Assembly (NCBI RefSeq): GCF_009496005.1
Contig: NZ_WIBF01000001.1
Location: 310,001-374,000 of the forward strand
Length of the DNA: 64,000 nt
Source of the DNA: Tritonibacter litoralis
GTDB taxonomy: Bacteria > Pseudomonadota > Alphaproteobacteria > Rhodobacterales > Rhodobacteraceae
Direction: 5' to 3'
Shown: piece after piece, positions 46,586 through 55,387 of the stretch
Layout of the letters: every line of letters starts with the position of its first letter
Numbering within the stretch: the first letter of the stretch is position 1
Position numbers and translations under genes: made by a program
The notes under the pieces: generated by a model
Database searches by the model: none
Seen by the model: only the letters and a program-made list of their open reading frames with translations
Told to the model about the DNA's origin: nothing

Positions 46586-47251
46586 ATGCCCATTTTGACC
46601 CTGAAGTTTGACAATGTGCACAAATCCTTTGTGTCACAAGGTCAGCGGCGCAGCATCCTGAATGGGGTATCCCTTTCGCTGGCAGCCGGTGAGACCATGG
46701 CGCTGACGGGTGAAAGCGGATCTGGAAAAAGCACTTTGTTGCATCTGGCCGCAGGCTTGGATCAGGGCGACGGAGGTAATATTTCCGTTTGTGGTCAAAA
46801 TATTACGGGACTGTCCGAAACTGGACTTGCAGAGCTGCGCAAGAACAAAATTGCCGTTGTTTTTCAACAATTCAACCTGATCCCGTCCCTCACAGCGTGG
46901 CAGAACATTGGGTTTCACGCCCGGCTGGCAGGTCGGTTTGATCAGGAGTGGTCAGATGCTCTGTGCGAAGTCCTGGGACTTGACGATCTGCGCAATCACA
47001 CGCCGGACCAGCTGTCCGGTGGTCAACAACAGCGGGTGGCGATCGCTCGCGCGATGGCGGTGCGGCCTGCGCTGCTGTTGGCGGATGAACCCACTGGCAG
47101 TCTGGACGAAACTTCAGGCCACAAGGTTCTGGATTTGCTATTAAATCTTGTTTCCCAAGAACAAACAGCGCTTTTATTGGTGACGCATTCCACTGCGATT
47201 GCGGAACGGCTGGCACGTCGTGTTCACCTAAGCCACGGGCAGCTCACATGA
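46586..47251 (+). CDS. ABC transporter ATPase, LolD/MacB-like
   Basis: A 221-residue ATPase. Walker A is GESGSGKST, the Q-loop region VVFQQFNLIPSLTAWQNI is typical of the LolD/MacB/FtsE group, the signature is [14 protein letters not shown] and Walker B is LLLADEPTGSLDE. The AAAGG ribosome-binding site abuts the ATG at 46586 but is well spaced from TTG at 46595, so translation may begin there. Its stop overlaps the start of the FtsX-type permease (ATGA). It powers that permease, probably a mechanotransmission or lipoprotein-extraction type pump. Confidence 0.9.
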   Translation: MPILTLKFDNVHKSFVSQGQRRSILNGVSLSLAAGETMALTGESGSGKSTLLHLAAGLDQGDGGNISVCGQNITGLSETGLAELRKNKIAVVFQQFNLIPSLTAWQNIGFHARLAGRFDQEWSDALCEVLGLDDLRNHTPDQLSGGQQQRVAIARAMAVRPALLLADEPTGSLDETSGHKVLDLLLNLVSQEQTALLLVTHSTAIAERLARRVHLSHGQLT

Positions 47252-49632
47252 TCCGCTGGGGCATGCTGGCCCTGCTGTCGCATTGGCGTCGGGCACCGGT
47301 ACAGTTTCTGGCAATTGTTCTTGGGCTCGCACTGTCGACCGCCTTGTGGTCAGCGGTACAGGCCATTAATGCAACCGCGCGCGCAAGCTATGGTGAGGCG
47401 CAAACGCGATTGGCGCTTTTTGGCGCCGATCGGTTGATGGCGACCGATCGACCGTTGCTGGTAGACGATTATGCCACGCTGCGGCGTGCGGGATGGCTGG
47501 TTTCCCCTGTTTGGGAGGGCACAGTCGATCTGGGCAATGGACCTATTCAGCTGATGGCGATTGACCTCTTGTCCCATCCGATGGTGCCCCAACTGCAAGG
47601 CGCCGACCAGCCTGTCTCCAACGGCACTGCGCCTTTGCTCGTGGAAACCCCGATCTTTGCCCATCCGGATACCTTGGCTGATTTGGGCCCTATCACCTAC
47701 CCACAGCAGAGCGCGCCCATTTTGCCGCGGGGATTGGTGATTGCAGATCTTGCGGTTGCTGAGGTCTTGACAGAAGGCGTAAGAAACCTGTCGCATCTTG
47801 TTGTTTTAGAAGCAAACAATCAGACCGCCTTCCCCCAAGACTTGCCCTTGGAATGGGTTAAAGGGCCAAACACATCCCCGGGTGAGCTGACGGAGAGTTT
47901 CCACCTGAACCTCACAGCATTTGGCCTTCTGGCCTTTGTCGTGGGGCTGTTCATTGTCCAAAGCACGATCAAACTGGCCGTGGAACAGCGGCGCGGCATG
48001 ATGCGGACCTTGCGGTGTTTGGGCATGCCTTTATCGACGCTGGTGACACTCTGCGCGGCGGAATTGCTCACCCTGGCGGTATTGGCCGGAGCGATTGGTC
48101 TGTGCCTTGGCTATTTTATCGCTGGTTTCCTGTTGCCGGGCGTGAACGCAACGCTTTCAGGGCTTTATGGCGCAAAGGTGCCGGGACAATTGAACATGGA
48201 TCCGTCCTGGGCGGCGACCGGATTGGCGATGACGCTTGTTGGCACCACAATTGCAGGAAGCAGTTCGATGATACAAGTCTATCGCTTACCAATCCTTCAA
48301 AGCACAGCCGCCTCTGCGCGCAGCCTTGTGACGCATAGAGTCAATCGCCGTAACCTGTTCATAAGCCTGTTGTTGCTCGCAATTGCGCTGATCCTGTTGT
48401 TTATTCCCCACCTTTTGGCGGGTTTCGCGCTGATGGGCGCGTTGATGTTGGGCTTTGTCTTGCTGCTCCCTATTGGCGCAGCGCTTGTAATGCGCTTTTT
48501 CGAAACCCGTGTACGGCCAGGTATGGCCCAATGGATCTGGGCGGACATGCGCGCGCAGCTTGGGGTGATGAGCGTCCCGCTGATGGCACTGGCCTTGGCC
48601 GTCGCCACCAATATTGGTGTTGAAACAATGACATCCAGCTTTCGCCTCACCTTTGTCAACTGGATCAATCAACGGTTCTCCGCTGACCTTTATGTGTCCG
48701 TTGGGACGGCGGATCAGGCACAGCCGCTGCTGGCTTATCTGGATCAAAACAGCGCGGAAACACGGCCCCTGTGGGTCAGCGATTTGGAAAGCGCCGCGCA
48801 TCCCACGCGGTTATGGGGCGTGGTTGACACACCCTATTACGCAGAACGCTGGCCAATGTTGTCTGAAACTCCTGACGGTTGGGCGAAACTTCACCAGGGT
48901 GAGGGCGTGATGGTCAACGAACAGCTGTCGCGTGCCAGAAACCTTTGGGCGGGGGACAGCATCTCCCTTCCCAAACTGGGCGACGCTATGATCTTGGGGA
49001 CCTACCCGGATTATGGCAACCCTAACCACCAGATCATTATGTCACGTGATGCCCTGTTCCAAATCGTTCCTGACGCGGTTTTGCGCAATGTCGCTGTTGT
49101 TATGGGGGCGAACCAAGAACTTCAAACGGAGCTCAGGCAGGTGTTTGATTTGCCGGGAACGGCAATTCTGGATCAAAATCAGCTGCGTGCGCAGTCGTTG
49201 CAGGTTTTCGACCAGACTTTTACCGTTACAGCCACGTTAAATGTTCTGACTCTTGGGGTATCGGGCTTCGCCTTGCTGACAAGTTTCACCGCCTTGTGGG
49301 GGCAGCGCTTGCCGCAATTGGCTCCGGTTTGGGCTATGGGTCTTGCGACCCGGCAGCTTGCTGTGTTGGAGGTGCTGCGCAGCCTTGGCCTGGCGCTTTT
49401 GACCGCGCTTTTGGCGGTTCCCTTGGGACTGCTGCTTGCCTGGGTGCTTTTATCGGTGACAAATACCCTGGCCTTTGGCTGGAAACTGCCGATGTTTCTC
49501 TTTCCGGACAGCTGGTTACGCACCGTTCTTCTTGCATCCCTGGCGGCTGTGATTGCCTGCGCGCCGACAGCCTGGCGCCTTTATCGGATCTCGCCCGCGG
49601 CGCTTTTGAAGGTTTTTTCCAATGAGCGTTAG
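47248..49632 (+). CDS. FtsX-family ABC transporter permease
   Basis: A 794-residue permease with two FtsX domains. Helices lie near residues 10-30, then three around 225-330 (FGLLAFVVGLFIVQSTIKLAVEQRRGMMRTLRCLGM marks the first FtsX core), two around 370-410, and a second FtsX set in the last 150 residues. Two large periplasmic regions (about 40-220 and 440-660) separate them. This double layout resembles LolCE/YbbP-type pumps that move lipids, lipoproteins or polypeptides. It overlaps the ATPase upstream and the AttH-like gene downstream, so the three make one operon. Confidence 0.88.
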   Translation: MIRWGMLALLSHWRRAPVQFLAIVLGLALSTALWSAVQAINATARASYGEAQTRLALFGADRLMATDRPLLVDDYATLRRAGWLVSPVWEGTVDLGNGPIQLMAIDLLSHPMVPQLQGADQPVSNGTAPLLVETPIFAHPDTLADLGPITYPQQSAPILPRGLVIADLAVAEVLTEGVRNLSHLVVLEANNQTAFPQDLPLEWVKGPNTSPGELTESFHLNLTAFGLLAFVVGLFIVQSTIKLAVEQRRGMMRTLRCLGMPLSTLVTLCAAELLTLAVLAGAIGLCLGYFIAGFLLPGVNATLSGLYGAKVPGQLNMDPSWAATGLAMTLVGTTIAGSSSMIQVYRLPILQSTAASARSLVTHRVNRRNLFISLLLLAIALILLFIPHLLAGFALMGALMLGFVLLLPIGAALVMRFFETRVRPGMAQWIWADMRAQLGVMSVPLMALALAVATNIGVETMTSSFRLTFVNWINQRFSADLYVSVGTADQAQPLLAYLDQNSAETRPLWVSDLESAAHPTRLWGVVDTPYYAERWPMLSETPDGWAKLHQGEGVMVNEQLSRARNLWAGDSISLPKLGDAMILGTYPDYGNPNHQIIMSRDALFQIVPDAVLRNVAVVMGANQELQTELRQVFDLPGTAILDQNQLRAQSLQVFDQTFTVTATLNVLTLGVSGFALLTSFTALWGQRLPQLAPVWAMGLATRQLAVLEVLRSLGLALLTALLAVPLGLLLAWVLLSVTNTLAFGWKLPMFLFPDSWLRTVLLASLAAVIACAPTAWRLYRISPAALLKVFSNER

Positions 49633-50677
49633 ACTGTTGTTTGCAATGTTGCTGGCACTCCTGCCCGGTTCTGGTTTTGCGCAAGGTTACGCGGGGCTTG
49701 GACAAAAGGCCGGCGATGGGTTTCAAAACCCAGATCCAACCCTAGCCCCAGCATTCCCACAAGATCACGGTCCCCATCCCGATTTTCGCATCGAATGGTG
49801 GTATGTAACGGCCAACTTGCAGGACGCAGATGGTCAGGACTATGGGATACAATGGACCCTGTTCCGCTCGGCCGTGCGACCATATGAGACCGACGGATGG
49901 GACAGCCCGCAATATTGGCTGGCGCATGCAGCCTTGACGACGCCCGAAACACACCAGGTGGCAGAGAAGCTCTCCCGTGGGGGAATTGGGCAGGCGGGCG
50001 TCTCGGTTGATCCATTTGCCGCGTGGATAGACGACTGGCACATGCACGGCGCGGACGCCTCCTTGGACGCGCTGCAATTGTCTGCAAATGGCGATGATTT
50101 CTCTTATGATCTGCAGCTCACAGCGACGGGGCCTTTGGTCCTGCAAGGGGAAAACGGGTATTCCGTAAAATCCCAAAGCGGTCAGGCCAGTTACTACTAT
50201 TCCCAACCGCATTTTGAGGTCACGGGCGTTGTCTCCCCTGACGGCTCTGCCATTCCGGTCACCGGGCAGGCCTGGCTGGATCGGGAATGGTCTAGCCAAC
50301 CCTTGGACGAGGGGCAAAGCGGATGGGACTGGTTTTCCTTGCGTTTTGAGGATGGCACCAAGCTGATGGGCTTCCTGCTGCGCGGCACATCGGGGGTGTA
50401 TTCTTCGGGCACCTGGATCGACCAAACCGGCCAAGCCTTTCCCCTGCCCGTCGGTGCCTTTGCCGCCAAGCCCTTGCGGTTTGAAAGCGCCGTATCTGAT
50501 GACATCCCAACGACTTGGCACGTAAAACTGCCCGATCGAGGTGTCGATATCCAAGTCACGGCGATCAATCCAAACGCCTGGATGGCAACCTCCTTTTCCT
50601 ATTGGGAAGGCCCGGTGCAGGTAACCGGCAGCCATTCCGGCAAAGGGTATCTGGAAATGACAGGCTATGGCCCGTGA
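49622..50677 (+). CDS. AttH/CrtC-like secreted lipocalin-type protein
   Basis: A 351-residue exported protein with a signal peptide (residues about 1-20). The family signature DHGPHPDFRIEWWYVTANL near residue 55 and the segments QWTLFRSAV, YWLAHAALT, DWHMHGADAS, SYYYSQPHFEVTG and GQAWLDREWSSQPLDEGQSGWDWFSLRFEDGTKLMGFLLR place it in the AttH/carotenoid 1,2-hydratase-like group (COG5621). Such proteins regularly follow an FtsX-type ABC pair. Its 5' end overlaps the permease by 11 bases. A hydrolase activity is sometimes predicted but no catalytic site can be named. Confidence 0.87.
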   Translation: MSVRLLFAMLLALLPGSGFAQGYAGLGQKAGDGFQNPDPTLAPAFPQDHGPHPDFRIEWWYVTANLQDADGQDYGIQWTLFRSAVRPYETDGWDSPQYWLAHAALTTPETHQVAEKLSRGGIGQAGVSVDPFAAWIDDWHMHGADASLDALQLSANGDDFSYDLQLTATGPLVLQGENGYSVKSQSGQASYYYSQPHFEVTGVVSPDGSAIPVTGQAWLDREWSSQPLDEGQSGWDWFSLRFEDGTKLMGFLLRGTSGVYSSGTWIDQTGQAFPLPVGAFAAKPLRFESAVSDDIPTTWHVKLPDRGVDIQVTAINPNAWMATSFSYWEGPVQVTGSHSGKGYLEMTGYGP

Positions 50678-50746
50678 TGCGGTTAACCTGACGCTAAGCC
50701 AGGCCCGCTATGATTGATCAGTTTCATTCAAGGGGAGGAGAACCCG

Positions 50747-51097
50747 ATGAACCTGTATCACTGTTCCATCGATCTGGTGCATGAGGCCAAGGCGCTGGCC
50801 TTTGCCAATGCGGTTGATCAATGGATGGCTTATTTGCAAGAGCGTGGCACTGTACGTGATTGGCGGTTGCTGCGGCGCAAACTGCATCTGGCCAATGATG
50901 CCTGCCGTGACTTCCTGCTGGAAGTCGAGTTTGACGATATGATCCAGCTGGACAGCGCGTTCCGGGTTCTTGGTGAAAAGGACGAGGAGGTCGAGCGTTT
51001 GTATGAAGGCGTTTCAAACCTGATCGCGCATGTGGATGTTGGCCTGTACCGGCCCTTCCCTGACCCCGAACGCGCGGAGCGTATGGCCCTGATCTAA
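50747..51097 (+). CDS. DUF6614 family protein
   Basis: A 116-residue soluble protein beginning MNLYHCSIDLVHEAKALAFANAVDQWMAYLQ, with RDWRLLRRKLHLANDACRDFLLEVEFDDMIQLDSAFRVLG and a conserved YRPFPDPERAERMALI tail. It is a Rhodobacterales family of unknown function with a ferredoxin-like, two-half pattern. AGGGGAGGAG is a very strong ribosome-binding site before the ATG at 50747. It is separated from the AttH-like gene by 69 bases and ends at a bidirectional terminator. Confidence 0.75.
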   Translation: MNLYHCSIDLVHEAKALAFANAVDQWMAYLQERGTVRDWRLLRRKLHLANDACRDFLLEVEFDDMIQLDSAFRVLGEKDEEVERLYEGVSNLIAHVDVGLYRPFPDPERAERMALI

Positions 51098-51098
51098 C

Positions 51099-51127
51099 AA
51101 AAAGCCGGGCTGATTGCCCGGCTTTTT
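51099..51127. terminator. Bidirectional terminator between DUF6614 and carboxypeptidase genes
   Basis: AAAAAGCCGGGC (51099-51110) pairs perfectly with GCCCGGCTTTTT (51116-51127) around TGATT. A and T runs on both sides let it act in both directions. Confidence 0.93.
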
Positions 51128-51136
51128 CAGTCCGTG

Positions 51137-52606
51137 TTACAGATCATAAAGATCTGCGAATTTGGTCTTGAGATAGCTAATCAGCGCCGAATGGTTGGGC
51201 GCATGGCCGCAGGCATGTTCAATGGTCGCAAGCGGCGTGCGCAACGCTCCGTGTTGCTGAAGATTGTCACCCAACCACGTGGTGGCCGCGGATGTATCAC
51301 CCTGGGCCAGTTGCGTATCCAGATCCGGAACGGCAGCGCGCAGCGCCTCATAAAGGCAGCCCGCATAGACATTGCCCAGCGAATAGGTTGGAAAATAGCC
51401 AAACAACCCCACGGACCAGTGTACGTCCTGCAAACAGCCGTTTGACGGCTTGTCCACCGCATATCCAAAATCGCTGGCAAAGCGTGCGTTCCAGGCCTCT
51501 TCCAGGTCCCGAACATCCAGCGCACCGCTCATGAGGTCGCGTTCCAGATCAAAGCGCAGCATGACATGCAGGTTGTACTGTAACTCATCCGCTTCGGTCC
51601 GTATGTAGCCATTGTGGACGCTGTTGACGGCCGCATAAAACGCCTCTGCATCTGGGACACCAAAATCCCCAAACACATCCCGCATTTGACCATAAAGCCA
51701 TCCGGTAAATGCACGGCTGCGGCCCAGCTGGTTTTCATAAATCCGGCTTTGACTTTCATGAACGCCCATCGAGACGCCATTACCCAATGGAGTCAACAGA
51801 TAGTCGCGAGCAATATTCTGCTCGTAACAGGCGTGGCCAACCTCATGAATTGTTGAATAAAAACAGTTGAACGGGTCGGTTTCACTGGTGCGCGTGGTGA
51901 TCCGCACATCCAACCCGCTGCCGGATGAGAAGGGATGTACCGCTTTGTCCAGACGTCCGTGGGCCATGGTATAGCCAAAAGCCTCGGCCAAAGTCTGTGC
52001 CAGCTGCATCTGCTTTCCGGCATCAAAACGCCCGTCCAAGCCTTTTGGGGCTGGCTGGTCCAACACGGCGGCGCGCAGATCAACCAGCTCGGGGCGCATC
52101 GCATCAAAAATCGCGCTGATCTCAGCCGCGGTTGTGCCCGGCTCATAATCCTGGATCATCGCATCATAGACATCGCCGCCTTCGGCCAGTGCCTGGCCTT
52201 CCTGGCGCTTCAGAGCGACAACTTCTTCGAGGACGGGTACAAAGGCCGCCACGTCTTCATTGGCACGCGCATCGGCCCATTTTCCCTGCGCTTCGGATGT
52301 GACACGGGCCAATGTCTTGGCTAGATCCGCTGGAACTTTTACCGCGCGATCATAGCCGCGTTTGATTTCCCGCAGCTGCGCCTGGCCAACCTCATCGGCG
52401 GGCGCTGCCGCAGCCAGCCACTCGGCCACACGCGGGTCGGACCGGCGCGCATGCAAGACGGCTTCCATTGCTGCCATCTCTTCACCGCGCTGTGGAGCCG
52501 CACCGCGCGGCATCATGGTTTCCTGATCCCACCCCAAACGGCCTGCTACCTGTGCCAGCGCTTGTGTTTCACGCTGGAACGTCATCAGTTCATCAAATGC
52601 CGTCAT
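51137..52606 (-). CDS. M32 family metallocarboxypeptidase
   Basis: A 489-residue zinc carboxypeptidase of the Taq/M32 family, mostly helical, which trims amino acids from peptide C-termini in the cytoplasm. All hallmark motifs are visible: HPF (residue 224), DVRITTR, the zinc site HEVGH at 254-258, GVHESQSR, YIRTEADELQYNLH and GCLQDVHWSVG. Length fits the family. It is upstream-neighboured by ctaA on the same strand (16-base gap), but no functional link is known. Confidence 0.95.
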   Translation of the reverse strand: MTAFDELMTFQRETQALAQVAGRLGWDQETMMPRGAAPQRGEEMAAMEAVLHARRSDPRVAEWLAAAAPADEVGQAQLREIKRGYDRAVKVPADLAKTLARVTSEAQGKWADARANEDVAAFVPVLEEVVALKRQEGQALAEGGDVYDAMIQDYEPGTTAAEISAIFDAMRPELVDLRAAVLDQPAPKGLDGRFDAGKQMQLAQTLAEAFGYTMAHGRLDKAVHPFSSGSGLDVRITTRTSETDPFNCFYSTIHEVGHACYEQNIARDYLLTPLGNGVSMGVHESQSRIYENQLGRSRAFTGWLYGQMRDVFGDFGVPDAEAFYAAVNSVHNGYIRTEADELQYNLHVMLRFDLERDLMSGALDVRDLEEAWNARFASDFGYAVDKPSNGCLQDVHWSVGLFGYFPTYSLGNVYAGCLYEALRAAVPDLDTQLAQGDTSAATTWLGDNLQQHGALRTPLATIEHACGHAPNHSALISYLKTKFADLYDL

Positions 52607-52622
52607 GTCTTCGAAATCCTTA

Positions 52623-53768
52623 TCAATGATCTTTGATCGAAATGCTTATAGGATAGGCCGACAGGAACCGCGCCCGAAGGATCAAAACCCAGACCAACAC
52701 GGCCACCAACTGGTGTGCAATTGCTGTTTGCCACGGAGCGGCCTGCACAACGGTCACAATGCCCAAAAGGATTTGGAATGTCACGGCCACCATCACCGCG
52801 TTAAAGGCAAAACGGGTGTTTGCATGGGCACTTGCCCGTCCTTTGAGCCAGACAACAACAGTAAAGACCAACAACAGATACCCGCTGACGCGGTGAATAA
52901 ACTGAACCAGCCCGGGGTTTTCATAAAAGTTCCGCCACATTGGTTCCAAGCCAAAGGCTTCGGGTGGGAAGACCTGCCCCCCCATCAACGGCCAATCGGT
53001 ATAGGAGCGACCCGCATCAATGCCCGCCACCAATGCGCCCAGCAGGATCTGCAGCATGGCAAAATGCATCAAACCAGTGGCAAGGCTGAATGGTTTTGCC
53101 TCTTTTGCGCGACGCGCTTGCATTAAATCCTGTTCGCTGCGTCCCAGCCCCATCATCGCCCAGGCCAGAAGGCCCAGAATAGCAAACGCCAGACCAAGGT
53201 GGATCGCAAGCCGGTAAGAGGCGACCGTGGTCACACCTTCACCCTGGGTCACGCCGGAATGTACCATCCACCAGCCAACGCCCCCTTGGACCGCGCCCAG
53301 AAGGCCTGGGAGCACCAGACGACCGGCCCAACCGGTTGGGATCTTACGTGCCACGGCAAAGCCCAGAAACCCAACCGCCCAAACCAGACCAATCACGCGT
53401 CCCAGCTGGCGATGGCCCCACTCCCACCAATAGATCTGTTTAAAATCAGAGAGTTCCATCCATTTATTCTGGATGGCCCATTGATCGATCTGCTTGTATT
53501 TGTCGAATTCCGCTTGCCAGTCCGCCGCATTCATTGGCGGGATGGCCCCCGTGATGGGCCGCCATTCGGTGATGGACAGACCGCTGTCTGTCAGCCGCGT
53601 GAGCCCTCCAACCGTGATCATTGCCACGACCAGAACAAACAACATGCCCAACCACATGCGGATCCATTTGCGGGCACCGTCGTGACCGCGATCCAACAAT
53701 CCGGGCGTGGGCGCGGCTTGTTTTTCCTTGGCGCCACCTACGTCTTCGAAAATACTGCGATTGCTCAT
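52623..53768 (-). CDS. ctaA: Heme A synthase (CtaA/COX15)
   Basis: A 381-residue membrane protein with eight predicted helices that oxidises heme O to heme A for cytochrome oxidase. The COX15 signature GLTRLTDSGLSITEWRPITGAIPPMN is near residue 70, followed by EWGHRQLGRVIGLVWAVGFL, IHLGLAFAILG and QFIHRVSGYLLLVF, which hold the paired heme-ligand histidines. ATG 53768 is chosen because GAGG lies just upstream and homology begins there. trmJ ends 52 bases upstream on the same strand. Confidence 0.95.
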   Translation of the reverse strand: MSNRSIFEDVGGAKEKQAAPTPGLLDRGHDGARKWIRMWLGMLFVLVVAMITVGGLTRLTDSGLSITEWRPITGAIPPMNAADWQAEFDKYKQIDQWAIQNKWMELSDFKQIYWWEWGHRQLGRVIGLVWAVGFLGFAVARKIPTGWAGRLVLPGLLGAVQGGVGWWMVHSGVTQGEGVTTVASYRLAIHLGLAFAILGLLAWAMMGLGRSEQDLMQARRAKEAKPFSLATGLMHFAMLQILLGALVAGIDAGRSYTDWPLMGGQVFPPEAFGLEPMWRNFYENPGLVQFIHRVSGYLLLVFTVVVWLKGRASAHANTRFAFNAVMVAVTFQILLGIVTVVQAAPWQTAIAHQLVAVLVWVLILRARFLSAYPISISIKDH

Positions 53769-53820
53769 CTTTGCCTCTGTGTCCTTCAGCTGATCCAGGC
53801 GATGTATGATATAGCCTTTA

Positions 53821-54567
53821 TCAGTCGCGATTGTCCCGCCAACGGACCATCTGTCGCATGATGCCGTGCAGCATCTGCACATCCGCCCGGGTCAGGCGCA
53901 TCCGGCTCCAGAGATTGCGGAATACAACTTTCATCCCCGGCGCTTTTTCCGGCGGATAGAAATAGCCCGCCTCCTCCAGCCGGTCCTCATAGTGTTTGAC
54001 CAATGCCTCAACCTCAACACCGGTGGCCCAATCGGATTTGCCGATATCAAACACTTCATGCTCGATCGTTTCGGCTTGGCGGCGCCATTCATAGGCCGCC
54101 AGCAACACACATTGCCCCAGGTTCAGCGACGCAAACTCTGGGTTCACGGGCACGGTAATGATCGCATTGGCCTTGGCGATGTCCTCGTTTTCCAGCCCGG
54201 CGCGTTCGGGGCCGAACATCACGGCGACTTTCTCACCGGCTTTGATCTTATCCGCGGCCAGTTTCATCGCCGCTTCGGGGCTGTAAACCGGTTTGGTCAG
54301 CTCCCGTGGACGGGCGGTTGTGGCAAAGACATAGGTGCAATCTTCAAGCGCACCGGCCAGATCGCCCGCCAGCTGCGCCTCATCCAACAGTCTCCCTGCG
54401 CCCGACGCCATCGCAACAGCCTTTTGGTTTGGCCAGCCATCGCGCGGGGCAACAATCCGCATCCGATCCAGCCCAAAGTTCCACATCGCCCGCGCGGCTG
54501 CGCCAATGTTTTCGCCCATCTGAGGGCGTACCAAGACAAATGAAGGCTGAGGGGTCGGGCCGGGCAT
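53821..54567 (-). CDS. trmJ: tRNA (cytidine/uridine-2'-O-)-methyltransferase TrmJ
   Basis: A 248-residue SPOUT-class methyltransferase acting on the ribose at tRNA position 32. Typical are FVLVRPQMGENIGAAARAMWNFGLDRMRIV at the start, VATTARPRELTKPVYSPEAA, VMFGPERAGLENEDI and INPEFASLNLGQCVLL-like VNPEFASLNLGQCVLLAAYEW, with the trefoil-knot SAM site in the last two. The C-terminal 75 residues form the TrmJ dimer extension (KAPGMKVVFRNLWSRMRLTRADVQMLHGIMRQ). The family name is sure; the exact tRNA set is inferred. Confidence 0.93.
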   Translation of the reverse strand: MPGPTPQPSFVLVRPQMGENIGAAARAMWNFGLDRMRIVAPRDGWPNQKAVAMASGAGRLLDEAQLAGDLAGALEDCTYVFATTARPRELTKPVYSPEAAMKLAADKIKAGEKVAVMFGPERAGLENEDIAKANAIITVPVNPEFASLNLGQCVLLAAYEWRRQAETIEHEVFDIGKSDWATGVEVEALVKHYEDRLEEAGYFYPPEKAPGMKVVFRNLWSRMRLTRADVQMLHGIMRQMVRWRDNRD

Positions 54568-54733
54568 CGCATTCTCCGTTAAATCCGCCTTGCTCTAATG
54601 GGCATCTGACATGGGGGCAAGGTGTGTGTTGGCCCTGCCGCTGCATCAAACCTATCTTTTCCATAGGACAAATCCTTGCGTCCGTCAGCATTTCCGGTAA
54701 ATACCTGTCAATCGTCAAACAGGAGCCCGCGGA

Positions 54734-55366
54734 ATGGAAAACCAGGCCCAAGCCCCCGAGCAGCCGCAGATCTATCTCATTACCCCTCCCACGTTCGAGC
54801 TTGCCCGCTTTAGCGAACAGCTAGCACGTGTGTTGGACGCCCAAGACATCGCCTGCGTGCGTTTGGATCTGGCCAGCCGTGATGAGGATACGCTGAGCCG
54901 GGCCAGCGACGCCCTGCGCGAGGTCACCATTGCGCGCGACGTGGCCTTGGTGATTTCCGACCACATCGTTCTGGCCGAACGTCTGGGTCTGGACGGTGTG
55001 CATCTGACCGATGCCACGAAATCGGTTCGCAATGCCCGCAAAACTCTGGGCACGGACGCCATTGTGGGCAGCTTTTGTGGCACGTCCCGCCATGATGGGA
55101 TGACTGCTGGCGAAGCAGGCGTGGATTATGTGTCTTTTGGCCCCATCGGCGCGTCGGGCCTTGGCGACGGCGAACAGGCCACACCGGACTTGTTTGAGTG
55201 GTGGTCCCAGATGATCGAGGTGCCGGTTGTGGCCGAAGGCGGGTTGACCGAGGACGCGATCCAAAAGGTCGCGCCATTTACAGATTTCTTTGGCGTCGGT
55301 GATGAGATCTGGCGCACCGAGGACCCGCTGGCGACGCTACATCGGTTCCAAGCCGTGATGAGCTGA
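54734..55366 (+). CDS. Thiamine phosphate synthase family protein (ThiE-like)
   Basis: A 210-residue TIM-barrel protein resembling thiamine-phosphate synthase: PQIYLITPPTFE at the start, LVISDHIVLAERLGLDGVHLT, the phosphate-loop region IVGSFCGTSRHDGMTAGEAGVDYVSFGPIG, and VVAEGGLTEDAIQKV. It is diverged from classical ThiE: the Thr/Lys-rich GPIFxTxTK loop that holds the pyrophosphate reads GPIGASGLGDGEQ. It may be the Roseobacter variant or a TenI-type protein. AGGAGCCCGCGG precedes the ATG. No other thiamine gene is nearby. Confidence 0.8.
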   Translation: MENQAQAPEQPQIYLITPPTFELARFSEQLARVLDAQDIACVRLDLASRDEDTLSRASDALREVTIARDVALVISDHIVLAERLGLDGVHLTDATKSVRNARKTLGTDAIVGSFCGTSRHDGMTAGEAGVDYVSFGPIGASGLGDGEQATPDLFEWWSQMIEVPVVAEGGLTEDAIQKVAPFTDFFGVGDEIWRTEDPLATLHRFQAVMS

Positions 55367-55387
55367 GCACCGGCGGCCAGTCTGCAA

